This document shows, one piece after another, positions 42,290 through 50,426 of a DNA stretch of 58,352 nucleotides. Origin of the DNA: an uncultured Eubacteriales bacterium (GTDB taxonomy: Bacteria; Bacillota; Clostridia; Peptostreptococcales; Anaerovoracaceae); assembly GCA_900545135.1 (NCBI GenBank), contig UQXL01000013.1:1-58352 (forward strand), given 5' to 3'. The notes beneath the pieces are model-generated. The model was not told where the DNA came from. It saw only the letters and a program-made list of their open reading frames with translations, and made no database searches. Position 1 is the stretch's first letter, and every line of letters begins with the position of its first letter. Position numbers and translations under genes: made by a program.

Positions 42290-44527
42290 CTACACCTCCT
42301 CTCTGTAAGTGTTCATCACGGAATCTTTAAACAGTTTCCTTGCGAACCTGTGGGAAATCATGTAGGACATAGCGATGATTATCACGTATATCAGTACATA
42401 GCTTGCAGGCGTCATATAATCTGCCAGGCTTACTACCATAGAGGCGTTGATGACTCCCATATATACCAGCACCATGACGGCCATGAAAACCGCATATGCG
42501 ATGGTCGCCGTCAGGAACAGCTCTATATCGAGAAGCTGTTTTGAGATCTTCCTCGAAGCGCCCAGCGTTCTCAGCGTAGTATAATAAGCGTTCCTGGATT
42601 TTAAAACGATCTTGATTATGAAATATGATATGAAGAACAGGGCGACTATCAGCACCGCCAGCATAAAAGTTTTCATCATGTTTATCATCTGAAGTATTTC
42701 TCCGCCGTCTTTATATAACGAATCCCTCATCGGCAGAGTTTTAAAGCCCATATCTTCAAGTCCAGCAACGGTATCGTCCAGCTTCTTCACGTCTTCGACG
42801 TATACGGAGCTCTGGAAAATTCCCTTGTTTATCAGATTGTTGTAGTCCTCTTCATTTACATATATGATGCCGTCGCTTTCTTCCTTGAACTCAACTCCTG
42901 TGAGCGATTTAAGATTTGCTTTTGTATAAGTCCTGCTTATCTTCACAGTCATGGAGTCCTTGTTGTATATGCTGTCAGCACTTATTACCATTTCCTTGCC
43001 TACAGCGCTTCCGCTTGACGTATAATCGTTGAGCATGCTGCTGACATAGGCTTCGCCAGACGGCACGTTCTCATTTGGCGCAACGCGGAAATCAGGGCTT
43101 GACGAATATGATTCATAATACTGTCCCTCGAAGAGAGTCTTTACGTTGCTGCTGTCTAAAGCGATGTCAAGCCTGAGCTTTTCCAGGATTTCATCTCCGA
43201 CATAAAATTTATCGCTGCCGCTGTAATCCCTATAGCTCTTAACAGCAACCCCCACTATCTTAAGAGGATTTTCCGTCCTGCGCTCTCCGCTTTCGTCATA
43301 TTCCTCCGTATAGAATTCCTTACCCAGCAGTTCTTCTATACTGTCGTCTCTGAGGTAATAATCGTTTTCTGATCCCTCGATGATTATTTCTCCCGGATTT
43401 TCAGGCATGCGGCCTGCCGTAAGCTGCCCGTCAAAATCTTTTATATCCATGAATTGTCCGTAGAAATAGTAAAAGTAATCTTTATCAGCTATACTCATGG
43501 AATAATCCACAAGTGTGTCGTCCTTGGCGACTCTCTCCACATTGCCGAGAGCTTCTATCCTGCTGAACTCCTCTTCCGTTATGGCCCCCTTATCAGGCTT
43601 GTTTATGACTATACGCTTGTCAGACGAGTCTGAGAAAAACTGGTTGAATCCATAAGTACTTTCCTCATAAGCCATCTTCTCGAAGGAAGAATACGTCCCT
43701 GCCACGGCAAAGGAAATGAAGATGAATACTGCAAATATCAGCACAAACTTGGCGGGAATATTGAAAGAATTCCTCGCTCCCAGCCTGAACCTGTTGGAAA
43801 CGGTGATATCCGTAAATTCCCTGCCCTCCTCCTTATCCTCTCTCTCCGGAACTTTGAGAGTTTTATCTTCGAGAATCTTTCCGTCGTGCATCTTGATCAG
43901 CCTGGTGGCGTATTTTTCCACCTGCTCTAGATTGTGCGTGACGATGATGACAAGTTTATCCTTTGAAATTTCGCTTAAGAGCTGCACGACTTCCTCCGCT
44001 GACTTGCTGTCTAGGTTTCCCGTCGGCTCGTCAGCCACGATAATGGGAGTTTCTTTTGCCAGAGCTCTGGCTATGGCCACCCTCTGTTTCTGTCCCCCTG
44101 AAAGCTTGGAGCACTTAGTGTCTGCAAAGTCAGACAGGCCGACTTTTGTTATTATGTCCATCACCCTGTCTTTCACATCTCGCTTGTTCTCACCGTTGAG
44201 CAGCAGAGCCAGCTCCACGTTCTGATACACCGTGTAGCTGTTTACAAGGTTGAAGTTCTGAAAGATGTTTCCCACGTACTTACGGCGGTATTCCTCAAAG
44301 TCGGACTCGTTGTAGTGGCTGGTCTCTTCGCCGTTGATGTACATCTCGCCCTCTTCGTAGGTGTCCAGTCCCGAAAGCACATTGAGCAAAGTTGATTTGC
44401 CGCTTCCCGATTCTCCCGTTATGACCACGAACTCTCCCATGGAAAGTTCCAGATTCACTTTGGAGAAGCCGCTGGCGATCACGCCCTTGCTGTAATAAAA
44501 CTTCGATACGTTTTTTAGTTTCAGCAT
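42290..44527 (-). CDS. ABC ATPase-permease fusion (MacB/FtsX type), first of a pair
   Basis: 745 residues from ATG at 44527 (AAAGGGGAAC upstream). The frame stays open for another 205 codons upstream, but that part is repeat-rich DNA. ATPase with ITGESGSGKSTLLNVLSGL, signature LSGGQKQRVAIARALA and VADEPTGNLDSKS; then a helix (FVLIFAVFIFISFAVAG), extracytoplasmic domain and C-terminal FtsX helices including TTLRTLGASRKISKQLLDIE. Same architecture as the following gene but clearly divergent, consistent with a heterodimeric Type VII ABC system. Confidence 0.9.
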   Translation of the reverse strand: MLKLKNVSKFYYSKGVIASGFSKVNLELSMGEFVVITGESGSGKSTLLNVLSGLDTYEEGEMYINGEETSHYNESDFEEYRRKYVGNIFQNFNLVNSYTVYQNVELALLLNGENKRDVKDRVMDIITKVGLSDFADTKCSKLSGGQKQRVAIARALAKETPIIVADEPTGNLDSKSAEEVVQLLSEISKDKLVIIVTHNLEQVEKYATRLIKMHDGKILEDKTLKVPEREDKEEGREFTDITVSNRFRLGARNSFNIPAKFVLIFAVFIFISFAVAGTYSSFEKMAYEESTYGFNQFFSDSSDKRIVINKPDKGAITEEEFSRIEALGNVERVAKDDTLVDYSMSIADKDYFYYFYGQFMDIKDFDGQLTAGRMPENPGEIIIEGSENDYYLRDDSIEELLGKEFYTEEYDESGERRTENPLKIVGVAVKSYRDYSGSDKFYVGDEILEKLRLDIALDSSNVKTLFEGQYYESYSSSPDFRVAPNENVPSGEAYVSSMLNDYTSSGSAVGKEMVISADSIYNKDSMTVKISRTYTKANLKSLTGVEFKEESDGIIYVNEEDYNNLINKGIFQSSVYVEDVKKLDDTVAGLEDMGFKTLPMRDSLYKDGGEILQMINMMKTFMLAVLIVALFFISYFIIKIVLKSRNAYYTTLRTLGASRKISKQLLDIELFLTATIAYAVFMAVMVLVYMGVINASMVVSLADYMTPASYVLIYVIIIAMSYMISHRFARKLFKDSVMNTYREEV

Positions 44528-44549
44528 ATTTGTTCCCCTTTTTAAGTTC

Positions 44550-44950
44550 GTAATGCTCCGAACGGCAGCCGGTTTGAATCCTCCGGGCAGTGCCAAACGG
44601 CAGCCGGGTGCCGATTTGAGAGCGGCAGCCGGTTTAAATATCCGGGACAACGCCGAAGCCGCCGGGCAACTGACGACCGGCCTGAGAGCTGAACCACGCG
44701 ACTTGAACCGCAGCTCATCGGCGGCTGGTCTGCGAGCTGACCTCGCGATGCCTGTGCCGGCCTGAGAGCTGACGCTCTCGGTCGGCGGGCCGCCTGTAGT
44801 TTTGTTCCGTGCGGCCCGCCGACCGGCGAAAGGGCGCAATTCCAGTTTTGTCAGGCGTTCTTTCGCCGGCCGGCTGTTCCGGATATAAACCAATTCCGGA
44901 AATTGCCGTCCGTTCTGTGTATAAAACCATTCCGACAGCCGCCGTCTGAA
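44550..44950. repeat. GC-rich cluster of direct and inverted repeats
   Basis: CGGCAGCCGG occurs three times (44563, 44598, 44623). Then come perfect inverted repeats: GAGAGC/GCTCTC at 44764-44779; a 14-bp stem, GGTCGGCGGGCCGC (44780-44793) with GCGGCCCGCCGACC (44811-44824); and a 10-bp stem CCGGCGAAAG/CTTTCGCCGG (44823-44869), plus TTCCGG/CCGGAA just beyond. No coding potential supported. These hairpins sit upstream of the ABC pair in a 1.1-kb gene-free stretch (44528-45615). Confidence 0.75.
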
Positions 44951-45322
44951 GCATAAATTTTCCATAAAAAAGTATACCACATTGCACGGCACACTTTCAA
45001 TCGAAAGAGCTGTTTTTAATTTTTTGTTAAGGAAGTTGTAATTATTTGCTTTAATAAGGTGAATTATCAGGGGATTTAACTTGTGCCGCCTTTCTACAAG
45101 TTTCCTAAAATGTAAAAAACTATCAATATAAATTTTATTCATTGTCCGCTATTATCGCCGTCGGCTGCCGTATTAACTCCGGCAGGGCAACGCAGTTTTG
45201 TCTATGCATAATCAACCATGTTTTCCTATTTGGTCAAACAAAAAAAGCCTTTGGCTGCGAGCTGTCGCCCGCAGTCAAGGACTCATATTTCCGAAAAAGC
45301 CGAAGGGATTATAAAATTATGT

Positions 45323-45610
45323 AAAAATGTTGGCAAATTTTTTAATTTCTTAGTTTTTGCCAACATTTTTTACTTTTTAAGCTGCTGAATCACGTTTTCG
45401 GTGTGTCAAAATTTGTCGATGTTGTACATTTTCACTATTTCAGATGATTTTGACAACATTTTTTCAAAAAATGTTGTCAAAATTCCTTTCAAACCACAAA
45501 AAGTACAACATTAGTGTATTTTATACCCTCGGCAACCCTCTTGCAGGCCGGATTTACCGAAAAATGTTGGCAAATTTCAAGTTGCAATCGAAAAATGACA
45601 ACATTTGAGA
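45323..45610. repeat. Array A of 40-41 bp ATGTTG...CAACAT units
   Basis: Four units at 45327-45366, 45419-45459, 45471-45511 and 45564-45604. Each starts ATGTTG, ends CAACAT, and the two hexamers are offset by 34, 35, 35 and 35 bp. Unit starts are spaced 92, 52 and 93 bp. Three units are asymmetric, one end GTTGTAC or GTTGTCA and the other TTTTGACAAC or TTTGCCAAC; the second and third face each other. Not coding, and 6 bp from the ileS stop, so it may also serve as its 3' region. Confidence 0.85.
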
Positions 45611-45615
45611 AATTC

Positions 45616-48600
45616 TTACTTTTTCTCTACGAAAATTCCCGTCTCGTGGCCGTTAAGGTCATACTTGCCGCCTCCGTCAACCGCGTCGGCAGCACCGCCT
45701 CTTCCGGCTGACGTTCCGTCCGCGTCTGCAGCGCCTGACGCACCGTCAGCGCAGGCCGCAGCCTCTGCGACCGGCCCGAAGTCCAGACTCAGGGCGAGAG
45801 TTTCTTTCATTATATAATCTCTGTGGATTTCCACGGCCCTTTTGACGTCGTCGTCAGCGTCGACAGTTATGGCGATGTTGTCCATCATCTCGAAATCTTT
45901 CTGCTTACGCAGCTGCTGAACCTTGGAAATCAGCTCTCTTGCCAGGCCCTCGTCCACCAGCTCATCCGTAAGGGCAGTGTCCAGGATGGTGAACACGTTG
46001 TTTTCCATGGCTACGGCGAAGCCTTCTTTGGCGTTGATTCTGATGTCGAGGAAATCCTTGGTGATTTCAACGTCTTCGCCGTCAAGGGAAAGAACCGCCT
46101 TTCCGTTTCTTTCAACAGAAGCGATGAATTCGGCGGCATTTACCTTGGCAAGAGCCGCTCCGAAAGCTTTTATCTTAGCGCCGAGCACAGGTCCAGCTGC
46201 CTTGAAGTTAGGCTTCAGCGAGAAGTTCATATACTTGTCCAGGTCTTTCTCGAACACCACTTCCTTGACGTTCAGTTCCTCCATGATGAGCGGCGTCAGG
46301 TCGCTTATCAGAGATTCGTATTTTCCGTCTACGATGACTTCGCTGAGAGGCTGTCTTACCTTGATCTTTTCCTTTTCTCTCGTTCCGCGTCCGAGAGTTG
46401 CCAGAGTCCTGACGAGGTCCATTCTCTCTTCTACGTTTTTATCCACCAGGCTCATATCCGCCTTAGGGAAATATGCCGTATGAACGGTCGCTTCTCCTGT
46501 CAGATTTACATAAATCTCGTCGGAAATAAACGGCGCGATAGGTGCTATCATCTTGGCCACGCCTACTAAAATCTCATAAGTGGTCGCGTAGACGCTTCTC
46601 TTGTCGTCGGTCATCTCTTCGGCGTAGAATCTTCTTCTGGCTCTTCTGATGTACCAGTTGGAGAAATCTTCGTTGACGAACTCGTTGATGGCTCTTACGG
46701 TCTTCATGTGGTCGTATTCGTCCATGTATTCGGTAACATCGGATATCAGCTGATTGTATTTGCTCAGTATCCATCTGTCAAGCTCAGGTCTGTCTGCGTA
46801 AGGGACGTCCAGGCTGTTTACATCTATCTCGTCCTGATTTGAATAGAGCACAAAGAAGTTATATACATTTCTCAGCGTACCGAAGAATTTGCTCACCACG
46901 TCGATGAGGCCGTCCTCGTCGAATTTTGTCGGAGTCCAGGCCGGGGAAACGCTCAGCAGATACCATCTGGTGGCGTCCGCGCCGTACTTGTCAAAAAGCT
47001 CGAACGGCGAAACGGTGTTGCCTCTGGACTTGGACATCTTCTTGCCGTCTTTGTCGAGGATAAGGTCGTTTACGAGGACATTCTTGTAAGGGGCTCTTCC
47101 CATTATGAAAGTGGAAATTGCCATCAGTGAGTAGAACCAGCCTCTAGTCTGGTCGATTCCCTCGCAGATGAAGTCTGCCGGGAAAAGCTTGGTTTCAACT
47201 TCTTCCTTATTTTCAAACGGATAGTGCCACTGGGCGAAAGGCATGGCTCCCGAGTCGAACCAGCAGTCCATTACCTCTGTTATTCTGGTCATCGGCTTGC
47301 CGCAGTGAGGACACTTTATATGAACGTCGTCCACATAAGGCCTGTGCAGCTCTATGCTCTCGTCTATCGGCTCTATGGCCTTTTCAACCAATTCCTTTCT
47401 CGAGCCGATGCACTCAAGATGGCCGCATTCGCATCTCCAGATAGGGATCGGCGTTCCCCAGTATCTTGAGCGGGAAATAGCCCAGTCCTTGACTTCCGCC
47501 AGCCAGTTGCCGAATCTCTTCTCTCCCACGTAATCAGGGAACCAGTTTACAGTGTCGTTGTTGGCCACCAGCTGATCCTTGAGCTTGCTCATCTCGATGT
47601 ACCACGACGGCTTGGCGTAATAAACGAGCGGAGTTCCGCATCTCCAGCAGTGCGGATAGTTGTGCTCCATCTTTTCCTTGGCGAAAATCTTGTTGTCCTT
47701 GGCAAGGTACTTGATTATTTCAACGTCGAGGCCGTCCTCCATGACGAAGCGGCCTTTCCACGGAGTTTCTGTATAGCATCCTCTCTCGTCGACAGGCTGA
47801 AGCACAGGCAGATCATATTTGCGGCCGCACTGATAGTCGTCTTCACCGAAAGCAGGGGCCGTGTGAACGATTCCCGTACCGTCCTCAACTGAAACGTAAT
47901 CCATGCAGGTCACGAAGAAAGCTTTCTTGTCGGCTTTTACGAAAGGCATAAGCTGCTCGTATTCTACATACTCCAACTCGCTTCCTTTCATTTCTTCTAC
48001 GATTTCGTATTTCCCTGCGCCTAAAACCTTGTCGGCCAAGAGTTTCGCCACGTAGAACACGTTGCCCGCGTCTTCGCCCTCGGTCATCTTGGCTTTGACA
48101 TAATCAACGTCCGGGCCTACGGTAAGCGCTACGTTGGAAGCTAAAGTCCACGGCGTAGTCGTCCAGGCGAGGAAATATTCGTTTTCTGCGTCTTTTCTCT
48201 TGAACTTTACGGTCAGGGTATTGACCTTGACCATCTTATAGCCCTGGGCTACTTCGTGGGAAGCAAGGCCTGTTCCGCAGCGAGGGCAGTAAGGCAGTAT
48301 CTTGTGGCCTTCGTAGATGAGCCCTTCGTCGAAGAATCTCTTTAATATCCACCAGTCCGTCTCGATATAGTCGTTTTCCAGAGTAACGTAAGGGTTATCC
48401 AGGTCTACGAGGTAGCCCATTCTCTCTGACATTTCCCTCCACATCCCGGTGTAGGTGAATACAGACTCTCTGCATTTCTGATTGAACTCTTTTATACCGT
48501 ATTTTTCTATATCCTGCTTGCCGGACATGTTGAGCTGTTTTTCCACTTCGATCTCGACTGGAAGTCCGTGGGTATCCCAGCCGGCTTTTCTGTTGACCTG

Positions 48601-48828
48601 ATAGCCCTGCATAGTCTTGTAGCGGCACACGGAATCCTTGAGAGTCCTGGCCATTACGTGATGGATTCCAGGCTTGCCGTTGGCCGTAGGCGGGCCTTCA
48701 TAGAATACGAAAGGCGTTTTTCCCTCTCTCGCGTCTACGCATTGCTTGAGAAGGTCTTCCTCTTTCCATTTTTCTACCTGTTCGTTCTGTACTTCCGCAA
48801 CAGGCTTTTCTGAAAGCTTTTTAAACAT
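45616..48828 (-). CDS. ileS: Isoleucyl-tRNA synthetase
   Basis: 1070 residues, the long bacterial/eukaryotic-like class (KMSKS as KKMSKSRGN, HIGH-type motif as PGIHHV at residues 53-58). CP1 editing domain with TTTPWTLASNVALTVG, then the WYIEMSKL and anticodon-binding region with WYIRRARRRF. The C-terminus has an inserted Ala/Gly/Asp-rich stretch (ADGASGAADADGTSAGRGG, about 38 residues) before the usual YDLNGHETGI-type ending; relatives lack it. Charging of tRNA-Ile in the cytoplasm; controlled by the T-box leader upstream. Confidence 0.96.
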   Translation of the reverse strand: MFKKLSEKPVAEVQNEQVEKWKEEDLLKQCVDAREGKTPFVFYEGPPTANGKPGIHHVMARTLKDSVCRYKTMQGYQVNRKAGWDTHGLPVEIEVEKQLNMSGKQDIEKYGIKEFNQKCRESVFTYTGMWREMSERMGYLVDLDNPYVTLENDYIETDWWILKRFFDEGLIYEGHKILPYCPRCGTGLASHEVAQGYKMVKVNTLTVKFKRKDAENEYFLAWTTTPWTLASNVALTVGPDVDYVKAKMTEGEDAGNVFYVAKLLADKVLGAGKYEIVEEMKGSELEYVEYEQLMPFVKADKKAFFVTCMDYVSVEDGTGIVHTAPAFGEDDYQCGRKYDLPVLQPVDERGCYTETPWKGRFVMEDGLDVEIIKYLAKDNKIFAKEKMEHNYPHCWRCGTPLVYYAKPSWYIEMSKLKDQLVANNDTVNWFPDYVGEKRFGNWLAEVKDWAISRSRYWGTPIPIWRCECGHLECIGSRKELVEKAIEPIDESIELHRPYVDDVHIKCPHCGKPMTRITEVMDCWFDSGAMPFAQWHYPFENKEEVETKLFPADFICEGIDQTRGWFYSLMAISTFIMGRAPYKNVLVNDLILDKDGKKMSKSRGNTVSPFELFDKYGADATRWYLLSVSPAWTPTKFDEDGLIDVVSKFFGTLRNVYNFFVLYSNQDEIDVNSLDVPYADRPELDRWILSKYNQLISDVTEYMDEYDHMKTVRAINEFVNEDFSNWYIRRARRRFYAEEMTDDKRSVYATTYEILVGVAKMIAPIAPFISDEIYVNLTGEATVHTAYFPKADMSLVDKNVEERMDLVRTLATLGRGTREKEKIKVRQPLSEVIVDGKYESLISDLTPLIMEELNVKEVVFEKDLDKYMNFSLKPNFKAAGPVLGAKIKAFGAALAKVNAAEFIASVERNGKAVLSLDGEDVEITKDFLDIRINAKEGFAVAMENNVFTILDTALTDELVDEGLARELISKVQQLRKQKDFEMMDNIAITVDADDDVKRAVEIHRDYIMKETLALSLDFGPVAEAAACADGASGAADADGTSAGRGGAADAVDGGGKYDLNGHETGIFVEKK

Positions 48829-48904
48829 TTTTTGTCTCCTCTCCTTGCTAAAGGGGCGTTTTTTGTATTTCGCGTTTTCGCGTTTTTCGCGCTTTACGTC
48901 CTGA

Positions 48905-49180
48905 AAAAGAAAACGTCCCTAAGCGATAAAATTATCGATTAGGGACGATTAAATTCTTAACCGCGGTACCACCCTAGTTGCCAACGCCTTGCTCCCCGAA
49001 TTTCGCCTCTGCAGTTTAAAGCAGCGGCATGCGGCTGCAGGATATGGCCTCTCATTAAAGTGATCAGACTCCGGAGTGATATTCGCACTTAAGCTTCACC
49101 GCCGCCCTCTCAGCCAGTGAGGCGGTTCTCTGTAAGGATATTAGACTTAGGCTACTGGTTCCTTCAACGTCTGTGCATAT
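48905..49180 (-). ncRNA. T-box riboswitch of ileS
   Basis: On the minus strand the T-box sequence AGGGTGGTACCGCGG is at 48961-48975. The terminator stem CGTCCCTAA/TTAGGGACG follows (48914-48947) with a T-run, and the competing antiterminator involves the T-box side. In the long stem I an ATC codon (49078-49080) followed by A is the likely specifier for Ile. Uncharged tRNA-Ile binding would release ileS transcription. The specifier was chosen by eye, not by folding. Confidence 0.93.
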
Positions 49181-49196
49181 TGAAATTTACTTTGAT

Positions 49197-49225
49197 ATTC
49201 TACTATTTATAAATATAAAAGTCAA
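49197..49225 (-). promoter_or_regulatory. Promoter of the ileS T-box transcript
   Basis: Minus-strand TTGACT (49220-49225), 17-bp spacer, TAGAAT (49197-49202). Transcription should start near 49190, at the top of the T-box leader. Confidence 0.8.
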
Positions 49226-49550
49226 GGTTCTAATTTGATATTTCGCCCTATTATTGATAGGTTTTTTGATATTTGTTAAGCTCCGTTTCAGCCCATGAAA
49301 AACTGCGTTCGCCGCAGCAAAACACGTGAAGCCCTCGCACGCCTCGCCGGCTCTCAGCGCAAGCGTAAATTATCACAGGTCTGCCCCCCCCCGCAGAATA
49401 GCCCCGTATTGCTTTATTGTTATCCAAAATCGGGAAAACGGTATCTATTTTCATTAAATATTATACCGCAAAGTAAGTTTGGCGAAGCGGCTCAATGAAC
49501 GCTTCCTTGCAGCGAAGCTGAACAATATGATGTCTGATTTATAATATTAT
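49226..49550. other. Gene-free stretch upstream of the ileS promoter
   Basis: No supported gene. Notable only for a run of nine C residues (49384-49392) inside a CTGC/GCAG context, which could be a slippage-prone spot, and a few short basic-looking frames without ribosome binding sites. Confidence 0.5.
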
Positions 49551-49552
49551 GG

Positions 49553-50055
49553 AAATGTTGTACAATTCTTTGTTTCAGCTGATTTTTGACAACATTTTTT
49601 CTTTGAAGGCTTATCGAAACTTGTAAAATCCACTATGAAATGAAACAAATGTTGCCATATTCTGTGATATCTGGAAATTTGCCAACATATTTTTTAAAAA
49701 ATGTTGGCAAAATCGCTGCAAATCTAAAAAATGTACAACATCGACACGATTCGACCATGTGAAACACCTGGAATCGGGAGCCTTTGTTTTAAAATGTTGT
49801 CATTTTTTCACCATTCTTGATTTCTGACAACATCAAGCCGCCGCTTTACCTGCAACCGATGCATGGCAAAGGACGACGACATACGGATAAAGACATTATG
49901 GTCATGTATGATGCGGCTAAGCATGACCCGGCTGAATATGCGCCAGTCAATATCTCCTTTGATTTTGAAATGTTGTAATTTTTTGCCGTCTTCTCCAGAT
50001 TTTACAACATTTAATGTTGTATTTTTCTCAGATATTTTTAAAATTTACAACATTG
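49553..50055. repeat. Array B of 40-41 bp ATGTTG...CAACAT units
   Basis: Six units at 49555-49595, 49649-49688, 49701-49741, 49794-49833, 49970-50010 and 50014-50053, hexamer offsets 35, 34, 35, 34, 35, 34 bp. The first four are spaced 94, 52 and 93 bp, matching array A. Unit 1 (ATGTTGTACA to TTTTTGACAACAT, with TTTCAG-x-TGATTTT in the middle) is clearly homologous to array A unit 2. No gene is supported in 49550-50290. Confidence 0.85.
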
Positions 50056-50246
50056 CTTCATTTTTAAAAAAAAAGCAAGTTTCCACTATATCTTGCGAAG
50101 GATTATCAGATTGCAGCGGAAGCAATCTGCGTGCCGTGCCGCCGATGGCTCACACTTCCTGTATGCGCTTTTCGCAGCTTTGATCTTTGAGCCTCGAGCT
50201 TCGAGTCCCGAGCTTTGAACTCTGAGCTTTGCACCTTGATAAGACA

Positions 50247-50278
50247 AAGCCTTAAGGGAATCATCTCCCCTAAGGCTT
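50247..50278 (-). terminator. Probable terminator downstream of the aminotransferase region
   Basis: AAGCCTTA-x-GGG pairs with CCC-x-TAAGGCTT around AATCATCT; on the minus strand TTTGTCTTATC follows. It lies about 150 bp past the stop at 50427, beyond a 15-bp tandem repeat. Confidence 0.65.
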
Positions 50279-50303
50279 CAATCAGGTTTCCGATAAAACT
50301 AAC

Positions 50304-50378
50304 CGCGGCAAAATCCACCGCAGTGAAATCCACTGCAGCAAAATCCATCGAGGCAAAATCCGTCGCGATGAAATCAGC
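50304..50378. repeat. Five tandem 15-bp repeats
   Basis: Five imperfect 15-bp units (50304, 50319, 50334, 50349, 50364), consensus about CGCGGCAAAATCCAC. On the minus strand in one frame they read as DFAAV-type pentapeptides (ADFIATDFASMDFAAVDFTA), like a pentapeptide-repeat protein, but the frame has a stop just upstream and no ribosome binding site. Probably a repeat expansion rather than a gene. Confidence 0.65.
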
Positions 50379-50426
50379 TCTGGCAGAAAAATCCCGCCGG
50401 AGTTACTTCATTACTCTATTACATAG

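Noticed and set aside
44528..45142. 205-codon N-terminal extension of the first ABC fusion protein
   Set aside because: Translates the GC-rich palindromes into Arg/Ala-rich text; the ABC domain begins at a Met with a good binding site at 44527.
45323..45610. CRISPR array
   Set aside because: Units are palindromic with variable sequence and alternating hexamers; no identical direct repeats with unique spacers and no cas genes.
49251..49454. 67-codon minus-strand frame upstream of ileS
   Set aside because: No binding site, no conserved pattern, and lies in the gap before the T-box promoter; crosses a homopolymer C run.
45323..50055. Integron attC sites
   Set aside because: The core GTTGGCA/GTTGTCA/GTTGTAC does not fit GTTRRRY consistently, and no integrase or cassette structure is present.
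49863..50183. 106-codon plus-strand frame
   Set aside because: It runs through array B repeat units, has no ribosome binding site and no recognisable domain.
50106..50348. 80-codon minus-strand frame beginning MDFAAV
   Set aside because: Product of the 15-bp tandem repeat, with an in-frame stop just upstream and no ribosome binding site.
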